Shown here in pieces: positions 9,448 through 21,306 of a stretch of DNA of 41,444 bases. A model generated the notes under the pieces. That model made no database searches, was not told where the DNA came from, and worked only from the letters and a program-made list of their open reading frames with translations. The position numbers and the translations under genes were made by a program. Every line of letters begins with the position of its first letter. Position 1 is the stretch's first letter. Source of the stretch: Haplomitrium mnioides (taxonomy: Eukaryota; Marchantiophyta; Haplomitriopsida; Calobryales); contig JBNGIS010010916.1 in the NCBI GenBank assembly GCA_049999725.1, forward strand, positions 1 through 41,444, written 5' to 3'.

Positions 9448-11990
9448 AATCATAAAACATAGCCTCGTTTGTTCAGCTTTGAGAAATTTTGATAGCAGTT
9501 TGTGGTATTGGATAGACTTTGTGGGTAGCTCCTTGCTAGACCAACAAAAATTAACTTGTTTGTTCAATTAAGTCAACATTTGAGAGGAGTTTGTGGTATT
9601 GGATAAAATTTGTGGTGGCTCCCAAAGTGATGAAAAGACATAGCCTTGTTTGTTCAATTTCAACAACATTCAATAGCAGTTTTTGGTATTGGATGGACTT
9701 TGTGGGTGGCTTGGTGGGTGACAAGAAAATAAAGGCTTGTTTTTTGAATTTCTACAACATTCCAAAGCAGTTTTTGGTATTGGACAGAATTTGTGGATGG
9801 CTCATTGCCTCTTGAGAAAACATAACCTTGTTTGTTCTATTTAAACATTCAATAGTAATTTGTAGTATTGGATCAAATATATGAGTGGCTCTATGTGTGA
9901 TAAGAAAATATAGCCTTGTTTGTTGAGTTTAGACAATATCACATAATAGTTTATGGTATTGGATAGAATTTTTGGGTGGCTCTATGCGTGACAAAAAAAC
10001 ATAGCCTTGTTTTTTTAATTTCCACATCCTTTGATGGTAGTTTGTGGGATTGGAAATAATTTGTGAGTAGCTTCTTGCTTGAAAAATAAACATATCCTTT
10101 TTTGTTGAGTTTAGACAACATTTGAGAGAAGTTTGTAGTACTTGATTGATTTTTTGGGTTGCTCCTTGCCTTGTGAAAAAATATAGTCTTGTTTGTTCAA
10201 GTTTGACAACATTAGATAGCCATTTGTGTTATCGAATAGAATTTTTTGTGCCTCCAAGATTGACCAGAAAACATAGCCTTATTTGTTCAGTTTTGACAAA
10301 ATTTGAAAGCAATTTGTGGTATTGGATAGAATTTGTGGGTAGTTCCTTGTGTGACGAGAAAACATAACCTTGTTTGTTCAGTTTAGGCAACATTAAAGAG
10401 CAGTTTGTGGTATTGGATAGTATTTGTGGTGGCTGCTTGCATGATGAGGAAACATAGTATGAGAAAAAATAGCCTTCTTTGTTCAATTTTGAAAACATTC
10501 CATAATAGTTTGTGGTATGGATGGAATTTGTGGGTGACTACGTGCATGAGGAGAAAACATAGCCTTGTTTGTTTAGTTTCAACAATAGTCGATAGCACTT
10601 TGTGGGTTTGGATGTAATGTTTGGATGGCTTCGTGCATGACAATAAAGTAAAGCCTTGTTTGTTAAGTTTTGACAAGATTCCAAAGTAGTTTGTCATATT
10701 GGACACAATTTGTGGGTGGCTCTTTGCCTTATAAGAAAACATAGGCTTGTTCGTTGAGTTTGGACAATACTTGATTGCAAATTGTGGGATTGGATGGGAT
10801 ATGTGGGTGGCTCTGTGTGTGACAAGAAAATGCAGCCTTGTTTGTTTAATTTAGACAACATTAGAGAACTATTTGTTGTACTCGATAGAATTTGTGGTAT
10901 GCTCCTTGTGTGACAGAAAACATAGTCTTGATTGTTGAATTTCCACAACCTTTGATAGTTGTTTGTGGTATTGGATAGAATTTGTGGGTAGCTCTTTGGA
11001 GGACTTGAAATCATTGCCTTGTTTAATCAATTTAGACAACATTCAAGAGTTCTTTGTATTATTGGATCTAATTTGAGGGTAGCTCCTTGCCTTGTAGGGA
11101 AAAATATACTTGTTTGTTCAGTTTTGAAACCATTGTATAGGACTTTGTGGTATTAGATAGAATTTGTGGGTGGCTCTCTACCTGACAAGAAAACATTGTC
11201 TTGCTTTTTCAGCTTCTACAACATTCAATAGGAGTTTGTGGTATTGGGTGGAATTTGTGGGTGGCTCTCAAAAATTTGAGAAAACTTCTCCCTAATTGTT
11301 AGATTCAACAACAATTGAGTGCAGCTTGTGGTTTTGGATAGAATTTTTGGGTTGTATCATGTGTGACGAGAAAACATAGCCTTTTTTGTTCAATTTTGAC
11401 AATATTTGATAGCAATTTGTGGTATTCGATAGAATTTGTGGGTGGCTCCATGCGTGACATGAAAAAAAAGCCTTGTTTGTTCAGTTTTGACAACATTCAA
11501 GAGTAGTTTGTCTTACCGAATAAAATTGGTGGGTTGCTCCGTTCATGATTAGAAAACATACCCTTGTTTGATCAATTTGAACAACATTAGATACGAGTTT
11601 GTGCCATTGGATAGAATTTGTGGGTGGCACCATGCTTGATGAGAAAACATCCCCTTCTTTGTTAAGTTTCGGCAACATTCAAGAGCATATTGGGGTATTG
11701 GATACATGTTGTGGGTGGCTCCTAGCCTTGCGTGAAAACATAGCTTTGTGTGTTCAAGTTCAATAACATTAGAAAGTCGTTTGTGTTATTGGATAGACTT
11801 TATATGTGGTTCCAAGGCTGACAAGAAAACATAGCCCTGTTTGTTCAGCTTCAACAAAATTTGATAGCAATTACTAGAATTGGATAGAATTTGTGGGTAG
11901 CTCCTTGCATGAGGAGAAAACATAACCTTGTTTGTTCAGTTTAGGCAACATTGAAGAGCAGCTTGTTGTATTGGATAGAATTTATGGTGG
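9448..11990 (+). repeat. 91-bp satellite array, block A (about 28 monomers)
   Basis: The tandem monomers are about 91 bp; marker TGTGG positions 10315, 10406, 10601, 10692 and 10783 give steps of 90-91. Core words are CATAGCCTTGTTTGTT, GACAACATT and TTTGTGGTATTGGATAGAAT. One monomer near 10443-10470 is 14 bases longer. Variants recur with a period of about 1.56 kb (ACATAACC monomers at 10363 and 11921). Reverse-strand frames are fairly open but reflect the repeat, not a gene. The block is cut on the right by element Z. Confidence 0.95.
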
Positions 11991-14425
11991 TGTCGCTCTC
12001 TTGTTTCAGGCCTTAACCTTTTCAAGCCCTGTTTTGAGTGCAGGGGAGGACAGGTTTTGGGCTTTTAGGTTCTTTTTTGAGATGGCCCCTTACCAGTTAT
12101 CGTTTTCAGGCCTTAAAGACTTTCCCCTTCCTTACAGTCCTTATGTTCACCACTCACTCTTCTTGTGTTTGCACTCAACTCATTCATTCAGAACCAGTCC
12201 ACACTCATCACACCCAACATTCATGTAATTCTTTCCATATATTCCAAAGGTCCGAACCTGGGACCCTGCCACCTTATATGTGCTTGGGGCAGAATAGGTG
12301 TTGGTGACCTGCAACACCTAAATAATACAACAAGACTAGACTCCCCCTCTCAGGGTTGTCTTAGAACTGAAAATAGATTATCCTAACTATCCTAATGCGA
12401 TCTAATTCCTAACTTTGCCAAAGGATCACGGACAGAGAGCATTCACCCTCAGGATACCAGAACTTGTGTTGAGGGATGGGACTCCCCCTCCAAGGCTGTT
12501 CCCAGGGTCTGCTCAATGGATTTGATGTCCACTAATCTAACAAATCAAGGGGACACAAAGCAGAAAGGAAATCTAGCTACATAGATATAGACAAACGATT
12601 TACACACTATATGCAAGAGAGATCAGAGTCCTTGAAGGCCCTTTGGATTTCTACTAAATAATACTTCCCTTATGAGTCCTGCTACCTTACAACTGCAGCC
12701 CAGCAACCCACACACCCTCCTCTCCAGATAGTTTTTTAACTTCCATCGCGAGAAGCCCTACTTTTACTTCCTCAAGCTAAGAAGAGAGTTTCTTTGACTT
12801 CCACCTATGGAAGACAGCTTTCCCAGCTGCAGGTAGCTCACTCCACCCCCGAGCCTCGACAGATCTTACTACGTAGTGCACCGGCACTAGCGTAGCCCCC
12901 CCCTCTCAGCTCCACTTGAAGAATTACACCAGAGTGTACTCCGAACACTCTCGGCTGATACCTACGCACAAGGAATAGCAGAGACAACCCCAAGCTCCTC
13001 ACTTGGCGGCCTCTCCCGAAGTCATAACTGGGACTCCCACCCGAGCCGCCCCTCAATGCGATTTCCTTATCCTTAGATCGTGATGCTCCTACACAGAAAA
13101 TGCAGAAATTGACTGGCGGAAATCTTGCCTTGCTCCCCTACGCGCCACGTTTCTGAAGCCCTCCCACGGACTCCCTGCGCTCGCCCCGTCATCCGTAGAG
13201 CCAATGCGGAGCTTACTATGCTCGCCGAATAAGAATTGTGCCAATGTTGCCGTTTCGTGCTTCGCTCGAGATAAGAACTATGCATACACCTAAGGCTCCA
13301 TTCTTTATCTTTTTTGAATGCTCGATATAGGAACTACAAGGCCCTTTGTCCCTCTGCCGAACTTTGAGATGTTGCAGTTGGACCCGTCGAACTTTTGCCT
13401 TTGGTCATGCCGAAGCTGCGTTGAATCACCCTTTCAGCGCATGCTTGCTCCTCCGTCGGTCGGACCTGCGTTAAATCCCCTTTCCGGCTCAGCCTTCTCC
13501 TCGTTGGTCGGTTGGTGATGGATCACCCTTTTGGCTTCCTCGGAACTCCCCTTCTCGGATCTTTGATAGATCACCATTCCAGCACTCTTTCGTTCTTCTT
13601 CGGCCAGACCCTCGATATGTTGCTGCTTCGGGCCCTCTTCCCTGCTCCCCTGTAGGATTCCTCGCTGATCCCTCTTAACCGAGCGCCCCATGTCGTAAGA
13701 CGAATCAGAACCCTGTTAAGTGGGCTCCCCACTTAAGGAGGCGCCTGTCCGCAGATTCGTGGGCCTGCTGGTGCCGCCACGTCGTCAGTAGAATCCCGCG
13801 AAATGCTCCAAGGATGCCACGTTTCCGTGGAATCTCGCGGGGCCTTCCGGGGACTCCACCTTTCCGCCCGGATTTGCAAACTCAAATGGAAGGAATCGAT
13901 CAGCCCTTGCAAGGCGCGCTCTTGCTTGCGGGATCGAGGCGTCCCTTTTCCCTGGCCTTGCTCGCCATCGTGACGATCTTACCTTCTCATTTCTCTCCTT
14001 GAACCTTGCTTCCTGATTTGTGGCCGCTGTAGGACCCCCGCGATCTACCTTTCTTCGGAGTGCCTTTGGGTTTCGTTGTTGTGGATCCGTTCCTCTTCCT
14101 CATGGGATTTCTTCGCCACAGGTGGCGGCTCTCTTCCTTCTCCCCAGGCTCCAATCCCCGCATCTTCTTGAGGCCTACGGATTCTCGCTGGCCTGCTTCG
14201 AATATTGAAAGGTGGCCTCTCCTCTGGCTAGCGATCTTGATTCCTTCCTCCTCTCTTCCGCCATGATCTTGTTTCCCTCCCAGGACTCATGCGCCCTGCT
14301 CTTAGTAGTTGTTTGAGGGTACTTCGTAGATCTTGAGAGGCCCTCACACTTGCCAAGGCTTATTGTGTCACTGATGCTTCTGATTTCTTGCATTTTGCTT
14401 GAGTGCTCCAAAGCACCGGCTGACA
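11991..14425 (-). repeat. 3' LTR of element Z (2,435 bp, internally deleted)
   Basis: In forward reading it starts TGTCGCTCTC, directly after satellite, and ends CACCGGCTGACA beside the polypurine tract. Bases 11991-13101 match 17401-18512 closely, and 13102-13286 match 19396-19577. The right LTR's 18513-19395 is missing here. Since the Y LTR contains that block, this is a deletion in Z's left LTR. Two units of the minisatellite seen in W lie near 13561-13650. Confidence 0.88.
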
Positions 14426-14428
14426 TAA

Positions 14429-14440
14429 CTCCCCCTTCAA
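14429..14440 (-). other. Polypurine tract of element Z
   Basis: On the reverse strand it reads TTGAAGGGGGAG, three bases before the LTR start TGTCAGCC. It matches the Y tract. Confidence 0.85.
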
Positions 14441-14588
14441 GTGTGACTCGTCCCCGTGAACACACTTCTTCTCCCTCAATTTTTTGGTGCTTTTGCTACT
14501 GGTCGCTGGCTTGACTCTGTCTCTCCTGCAAAACAACCCCACGAAACACCCCCCCAACAAAACACACACTCACACACACACAAACAAC

Positions 14589-15515
14589 TTACCTGCGGTT
14601 GCTAGACACTCTTGATAGGGTCATAGTTGGGCCCTCGTTTTTCCTTTGATCCTTATACCCCTTCCATTTGTCGAGGTGCCCATTGGTGTCCCCACCCTTG
14701 GCCCCATCTGTCGCCGATTTCCACTGGTGCTCTGGTCTGTCGTAGGCTGAGAATTTACTTTGGTGGACAGACTTCACACCCTCCTCCAACAGATCCCCCT
14801 TTGTTGCTTCACTCAGCACTTGTACCCAGTAGTGGTACTCCGAGTCCTCTTCTTCCTCGGACCACACACTGTCGTACTTTGCCTCAGGCTGCGTTTCCCC
14901 CAAGTGAGGAACTGGACTATAGTGCACTGTCGTTTTGTTGGAGCCGAACACCAATGTGGAGTTCCCCCAGTTGTGCATTACTCTGGCCCCATACAACCAC
15001 GGCCTTCCTATCAACACCGGGTAAGGAGAAGCTCTGGCGGGTCGCATTACCAGATAATTTAGTTTGAACTCTTTTCCCCCTATGAAGGTTGGGATTTGAA
15101 GAAGAGAGCCCAGTGGTTTTACTCGTGACCCATCCGCCAGCCTCATGATCTTGGCTGTAGGCTGGAATTCCGTGAATCCCAGCCTGTGCGCTGTCTCCTC
15201 TACCATAATGTTGACTCTTGCCCCTCCATCTACGGGCACTAAAGACAGTGTGCACTCCGCGATCTGGATATCGATCTTTGGGGCCCCCTTGTCTTCACAA
15301 ATTAGCTGCAGGTCTGGAGGAGCTCCCACCTTGGGCAGCCTCTTCCTCCTCTTCGCACCCATCAACAATTCACGAGGCTGTCTCCGGTATAGTGGGTTGT
15401 CCTTGAGGAGTTGGCCTATTGTGGCCATGACAAGACAATTTCTTTTGTCCGCTTGAATGCTATAGGGGTTGGGCTTCACCCCCTCTTCCGCAGCTGCAAT
15501 CCTCTCCTGCACCTC
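14589..15515 (-). CDS. pro: Retropepsin-like aspartic protease and tail; element Z
   Basis: This is the best preserved coding stretch of the window: about 308 codons open from just after TAG 15518-15516 to a stop at 14589. The active-site loop is VDGGARVNIM, with Asp about 95 residues in; family members normally have S or T where R stands after DGGA, so activity is doubtful. PVLIGRPWLYGARVMHN matches the conserved protease C-terminal motif. There is no ATG at the left end, so translation would have to come from gag through the TAG. The C-terminal 90 residues match the Y tail and have no recognised domain. The frame ends 149 bases before the polypurine tract, so no reverse transcriptase follows. 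Confidence 0.87.
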   Translation of the reverse strand, partial: EVQERIAAAEEGVKPNPYSIQADKRNCLVMATIGQLLKDNPLYRRQPRELLMGAKRRKRLPKVGAPPDLQLICEDKGAPKIDIQIAECTLSLVPVDGGARVNIMVEETAHRLGFTEFQPTAKIMRLADGSRVKPLGSLLQIPTFIGGKEFKLNYLVMRPARASPYPVLIGRPWLYGARVMHNWGNSTLVFGSNKTTVHYSPVPHLGETQPEAKYDSVWSEEEEDSEYHYWVQVLSEATKGDLLEEGVKSVHQSKFSAYDRPEHQWKSATDGAKGGDTNGHLDKWKGYKDQRKNEGPTMTLSRVSSNRR

Positions 15516-17243
15516 CTAGATCCCTCCCTTCTTCTTCCTGACTTCCTTGAGGGTCTCCTTAGCTGCCTGCTCTTGTGCTAGAGCCTCCAAAGCCTCCAAC
15601 TGCTTCCTCACTTGGTCCTGTTGCTCCGAGTAGAACCATTTCGGGTTATCCCGTCAATAATCAGAATCATCCCGAGGTGGGGTCGCTTGAGCCACTTCTT
15701 TCTTAGCTCTTTTCTCGGCCTTCCTTTGGCCTCTCTTTATGGCCTTGGTCCCTGCCCTGGTGATCACCCTAAAACAATCATCCGAAGTTGGAGTCTCCCA
15801 GCCTGGCAATTCAGCTTCCTCCTCCATGTCTAGAGTGATCAGATTGACATTTGAGGGGGGAGGAGGATTCGCGGTGGGTCATGGAGGAACATTAGGTCTT
15901 TGGTTTGGAAAATTCACCGCCACATGCCCCTCCATTTTGCATTGGACGCACAAGGAAGGTGGTTGGCCATAACCGCTCTTCCGTGGCTCCAGATAGCTTG
16001 ATGAAATGTGGCCAGGCTGGCCACAATTCCAACAGACCATGATGGTGGTCCTGGGTGGCCATAGGGCAGCCCACTGATTTACCGATCCTGCATTCCTTCC
16101 TGCAAGCCTGCTCAGACTTGTTTGAGGTCCCCCACTGATCTAATATATTGTGTCTGGGGCCTCCTCCAGTGCATACTCCACTTCCTCCCTGATGTACTCT
16201 GGTGCTTCTTCCCTCACATAATGCACAACATTCGTGTCGTTTGGACATTCCTGGAGGGAATGTCTGTGCTGCTTGCACCTGACGCACCAGACACCAACTC
16301 TTCTAGTTGGCAGGGGCCTGCCCTCCGGCTTAATTCCTGCCAAGAGTATGTTCATCGCCTCCATCTTGGTGCTCAGCTCCTCAATTCGATCCCTCTCCCC
16401 TGACTTTCTGCTCACCTTAGGTTCGGCTTCAGCTTTCTTGTATCTTCCTTTGCTGGTGCCCTTGCGATGACTACTCTCCTTTGCTTGCTTCTTCTTTTTC
16501 AGGCCCTTCTTCTACTTTTTCTTCCTGGATGACCGGTCCTCGTCTGAGCTGCTACTGTTCGACTCATTCTCGCTTTCCGATGAGGACTCAAAACTCTGAT
16601 CTATTTCCTCGTCACTGTCTGAGGTGCCCAAAGAATCATCAGAGTCGTATTTGGCCCTTGCCTTCCTTCAGAAACTGGTGATGGTAGCCTTTACATGTGA
16701 TCTAGCTGCATTGACTGCCTCCTCGAGAGTCTGTGGATCCGTCTGGTGCACCCAGGTCCCAATGCCTCTGGGGAGCGCTGCCAGGAACCATGCTATGAGC
16801 ATTCCGTCAGTGGCTGGAGGGTTCAGCTTTCTTGCCACCTTGTTGAAGCGTTGGAGGAACTTTCTCACAGACTCCTTCTTTTTCATCCTAAGCTGACCCA
16901 TCTTGATCAGCGCTTCGGTCTCTTCACCAATCCCCCTGAACTCTGCAATGAAGGCCGCCTTGAACGCATGCCAGTCCCTTTTGACGTTATCTGGCATGTT
17001 TTTGTACCAGGGCTGGGCCTCTCCTTTCAACACTGCCGACATGATTCCAAACTTTACATGGGCTTCCCAATTTGCTGCTGCAGTGTTCTCAAGGGCATCC
17101 AACCACGCATCTGGGTCATCCTTTAGGCATCCCTTGAAGGACCTGTATTTGAACCTTCCCCGAAGCCCAAAAGATAGCACCTGGTTGGCCATCCCTTCAC
17201 TGGCTACAACCACTTCCACCCATGGGTTCCTTCCTTCCGCCAC
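15516..17243 (-). pseudogene. gag: Retrotransposon gag, broken by in-frame stops; element Z
   Basis: All parts lie in one frame with the protease, so no frameshift has occurred. An in-frame TAA lies near 17251-17253; the first in-frame ATG is at 17192-17190, so the true start is uncertain. The capsid region includes DDPDAWLDALENT, GEAQPWYKNMPDN and FLQRFNKVARKLNPP. Ser/Asp-rich and Lys-rich stretches follow. Knuckle 1 (CVRCKQHRHSLQEC) is a complete CCHC; knuckle 2 (CWNCGQPGHISSSY) and knuckle 3 (CVQCKMEGHVAVNF) have lost the fourth Cys. Stops are TGA 16667-16665, TAG 16514-16512, TAG 16142-16140, TGA 15881-15879, TGA 15656-15654 and the shared TAG 15518-15516. Role as for Y gag: particle formation and RNA binding. 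Confidence 0.9.
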
Positions 17244-17373
17244 TCTTCCTTAACAGGCTCAACCCCCAATTGCTCTGTTTCTCAAGAGTGGCTTTCTCAC
17301 CAACTGACTTGAGTCTCTTGTGCACATAGTGGTGTCTCTGGTTCGGGTTGGTCTCAGGTTTTTTCAAACCTTT

Positions 17374-17392
17374 GGCCCCCCTTCTAGCGCCA
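17374..17392 (-). other. Primer binding site of element Z
   Basis: Eight bases inside the 5' LTR end, the reverse strand reads TGGCGCTAGAAGGGGGGCC. It begins with TGG, as needed to pair with a tRNA 3' CCA. W has TGGCACTAGAAGGAGGG at the same place. I cannot assign the tRNA. Confidence 0.6.
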
Positions 17393-17400
17393 AAAATTCA

Positions 17401-19577
17401 TGTCACTCCCCTATTTCGGGCCTTAACCGTTTCAGGCCCTGTTTTGAGTGCAGGGGAGGACAAGTTTCGGGCTTTCAGGTTCTTTTATGAGATGGACCCT
17501 TACTAGTTATTGTTTTCAGGCCTTAAGGACTTTCCCCTTCCTTACAGTCCTTTTGTTCACCACTCACTCTTCTTGTGTTTGCATTCAACTCATTCATTCA
17601 GAACTAGTCCACACTCATCACACCCAACATTCGTGTAATTCTTTCCATATATTCCAAAGGTCCAAACCTGGGACCCTGCCACCTTATATGTGCTTGGGGT
17701 AGAATAGGTGTTGGTGACTTGCAACACCTGAATAATACAACAAGACTAGACTCCCCCTCTCAGGGTTGTCTTAGAACTGAAAATAGATTATCCTAACTAT
17801 CCTAATGTGATCTAGTTCCTAACTATACCAAAGGATCACGGACATAGAGCATTCACCTCTTGGATACCAGAACTTGTGTCGAGGGATGGGACTCCCCCTC
17901 CAAGGCTGTTCTCAGGGTCTGCTCAACGGATCTGATGTCCACTAATCTAACAAATCAAGGGGACACAAAGCAGAAAGGAAATCTAGCTACACAGATATAG
18001 ACAAACGATTTACACAATATATGCAAGAGAGATCAGAGTCCTTGAAGGCCCTCTGGATTTCTACTAAATAATACTTCCCTTATGAGTCCCGCTGCCTTAC
18101 AACTGCAGCTCAGCAGCCCACACACCCTCCTCTCCAGATAGTTTTTGAGCTTCCCTCGCGAGAAGCCTTGCTTTTACTTCCTCAGGCTAGGAAGAGAGTT
18201 TCTTTGACTTCCACCTATGGAAGACAGCTTTCCCAGCTGCAGGTAGCTCACCCCACCTCCGAGCCTTGACAAGTCTTACTACGTAGTGCACCGGCACTAG
18301 CGCAGCCCCCCCTCTCAGCTCCACTTGAAGAATTACACCAGAGTATACTCCGAACACTCTGGGCTGATACGTGCGCACAAGGAATGGCAGAGACAACCCC
18401 AAGCTCCTCACTTGGCGGCCTCTCCCGAAGTCATAACTAGGACTCCTACCCCAGCCACCCTTCGTTGAGATTTCCTTGTCCTCAGATCGTGATGCTCCTA
18501 CATAGAAAATGCAGAGCCGACCCCAAGTCCTTCCATGGTGGCCTCTCCCAAAGTCATAGCCGGCCAGAATCCAATCCAGACCCCGTATCAGTCACCCTCC
18601 GCCCTGGTCCGCCTACAAGGATGAGGTCACCTGGGTCTCCCCCCAGTCCTCTTCTAAATCCCCCGGTTCCCCTTGAGCGAGTACCCTTGCTTCATGTGGT
18701 CTTGTCAGTGAATTCTCATTCCAAACCCCCATTCGTTGCGATTCCCCATAGCGTGCAGTCGCCTTGCGCCCTGAGGTTGCCCGTGCATCAACCTTGAAGA
18801 ATTCGAAGGTCGCCAAGGTATACTCCCCTTGCGAGTGCTGAACTCGCGAGCCCGATCCCAAGAAAGGTCGTTAATCCCGTTAGCTCCCTAGAGCTTGGAG
18901 GTGATGACGCGTGGCGCGTGTCTGTTAATCCTTTTACAACCGACAAGTAGCGCGCGCCGTGTGTCCCGTGATGATGAAAGTAAAACGGTAATATCGACAG
19001 GAAGTCTAAGAAATCTTGCGGCTGAGATTCCGTAGATTCCTGCGGTTGAGTCCGAAGGGCTCTTCGGAACAGATTTCTGAAGTGCCCCGCGGAACCGTGT
19101 CCACAGAATCTCCAAATATTCCCCCGCAGATCCCAAGTCACCCTCCTTGCGCCATGTCACCCGCTGCACCGCTGTCCGCCGCCGCCCCGCAAGGGGGTAG
19201 GCTGACCATCGCGCTTAATCTCCCTTTTGTGGTTGACCCGCTCTTTGTCCGAAGTCCGATGAGCCCTTCTCCTGTTGCCGCGTGTCCCGTGAGCTAATGC
19301 AGGGTCTCTGGAGTCGCCACGTTGTCCAAAAGCCACCATTTGATGTCACCCCACAAGGGGGTAGGCGAACCGTCGTGCGGACCTTCTTCCGAAGTTGACC
19401 GGCGGAAATCTTACCTTTCTCCCCTGCGCGCCACGTTTCCAAAGCCCTCCCACAGACTCCTTGCGCTCGCCCCGTCATCCGTAGAGCCAATGCGGACCTT
19501 ACTCTGCTCGCCGAATAAGAACTGTGCCGATGTCGTTGTTTCATGCTTCTCTCGAGATAGGAACTATGCATACGCCT
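17401..19577 (-). repeat. 5' LTR of element Z (outer end deleted)
   Basis: In forward reading it starts TGTCACTCCCC at 17401 and stops at about 19577, where satellite begins without the expected GGCTGACA end. About 1.14 kb present in the left LTR (13287-14425) is missing. It retains the 18513-19395 block lost from the left LTR, which also occurs in the Y LTR. Confidence 0.85.
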
Positions 19578-21306
19578 GTGAATTTCGATTGATTTCAACA
19601 ACATTGGATAGGAGTTTGTGTTATTGGATAGAACTTGTGGGTGGCACCATGCTTGACGAGAAAACATACACTTCTTTGTTAAGTTTCAGCAACATTCAAA
19701 AGCATATTGTAGTATTGGATGCATATTGTGGGTGGCTCCCAACCTTGTGTGAAAACATAGCCATGCTTGTTCAACTTCCACAACATTAGATAACTATTTG
19801 TGTTATTGGATAGATGTTTTATGTGGTTTGAAGACTAACCTGAAAACATAGCCTTGTTTGTTCAGTTTCAACAAAATTTGATAGCATTTGATGGTATTGG
19901 ATAGAATTTGTGGGTAGCTCCTTGCATGACAAGAAAACATAACCCTCTTTTTTTGAGTTTAGGCCACCCTCAAGAGCAGTTTGTCGTATATGGTAGAATT
20001 TGTGGTAGCTCCTTACATGATGAGGAAACATAGCATGAGAAACATAGCCTTGTTTGTTCAAATTCGACAACATTCAATAGCAGTTTGTGGTATGGATGGA
20101 ATTTGTAGGTGGCTTCGTGCTTAAGGAGAAAACATACCCTTGTTTGTTTAGTTTCTACAACATTTGATAGCACTTTGTGGTATTGAATGTAATGGCTGGG
20201 TGACTTCATACATGAGAGTAAAATAAAGCCTTGTTTGTTAAGTTTCGACAACATTCCAAAGGAGTTTGCCATATTGGACATAATTTGTGGGTGGCTCTTT
20301 GCGAGATGAGAAAACAAAGCCTTATTTGTTTTGTTTAGACACCACTTGATTACAACTTTTGGTATTGCCTGGGAGATGTGGATGGCTCCATGCATGACAA
20401 GAAAATATAGTCTTATTTGTTCAGTTTAGACAACATGAGACAACATTTTGTTGTACTAGATAGAATTTTTGGAATGCTCCTTGCGTGACGAGAGTACACA
20501 ACCTTGATTGTTGAATTTCCACACCCTTTGATAGCGATTTGAGGTAATGGATATAATTTGTGTTGAATATTCACACCTTTTGATAGCAATTTGAGGCAAT
20601 GGATAAAATTTGTGGGTAGCTCTTTACGGGACAAGAAAACATAGCCTTGTTTGTGCAAGAGTAGTTTGTCTTATCGAATAAAATTGGTGGGTGGCTCTGT
20701 GCTTGATGAGAAAACATACCCTTGTTTGATGAGTTTCAACAACATTAGATAGTAGTTTGTGCTATTGGATAAAATTTGTGGGTGGCACCATAAGTGATGA
20801 GAAAACACACCTTTGTTTGTTAATTTTTGACATCATTTAGGAGCGGCTTGAGGTATTTGTTCAATATTGTAAGTGGCTCCTTGCCTTTTGTTAAAAAATA
20901 AAAAGCCTTGTTTGTTTCAGTTTCAACAATATTCAATAGTAGTTTGTGGTATTAGATTGAATTTGTGAGTGTCTTTATACCTTTTGAGAAAACTTAGCCT
21001 TGATTTTTTAGTTTCGATAACAATTGAGTGTAGCTTGTTGTATTGGATAGAATTTGTAGTTGATCCTTGCGTGACAAGAGAACATAGCTTTGTTTTGACA
21101 ACATTTGATAGCAATTTGTGGTATTGGATAGAACTTGTGAGTGGCTCCATGTGTGACAAGAAACAAAAGCCTTGTTTGTTCTGTTTTGACAACACTCAAG
21201 AGTAGTTTGTCTTATTGAATAAAATTGGCGGGTGGTTGCTTGCATGATGAGAAAACATACCCTTGTTTGATGAGTTTCAACAACATTAGATAGGAGTTTG
21301 TGTTAT
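19578..21306 (+). repeat. 91-bp satellite array, block B (about 19 monomers)
   Basis: Same monomer and orientation as block A. Its first 430 bases (about 19585-20010) match the last 430 of block A (about 11560-11990), so the two sides of Z are not simply contiguous. The 14-base-longer monomer of block A (near 10443) recurs at 20019-20047. Bases 20925-21280 match 11215-11570. The block is cut by solo LTR S at 21307. Confidence 0.95.

Larger units (their letters stand above)
11991..19577 (-). mobile_element. Element Z: gag-protease-only LTR retrotransposon
   Basis: On the reverse strand the order is 5' LTR (19577-17401, truncated), primer binding site, gag, protease, polypurine tract and 3' LTR (14425-11991). 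The interior is only 2,975 bp and holds one gag-protease frame of up to 885 codons with several stops, and no reverse transcriptase, RNase H or integrase. The two LTRs have different deletions: the left lacks an 880-bp block, and the right lacks about 1.14 kb at its outer end, where satellite follows directly. For that reason no target duplication can be scored. Confidence 0.9.

Noticed and set aside
9448-11990. CRISPR-like array, because of regular short repeats.
   Set aside because: Whole monomers are similar, there are no unique spacers, and the context is a plant genome full of LTR elements.
14627-15456. Forward-strand frames of 100-146 codons opposite the Z protease.
   Set aside because: They are shadows of the protease frame on the reverse strand.
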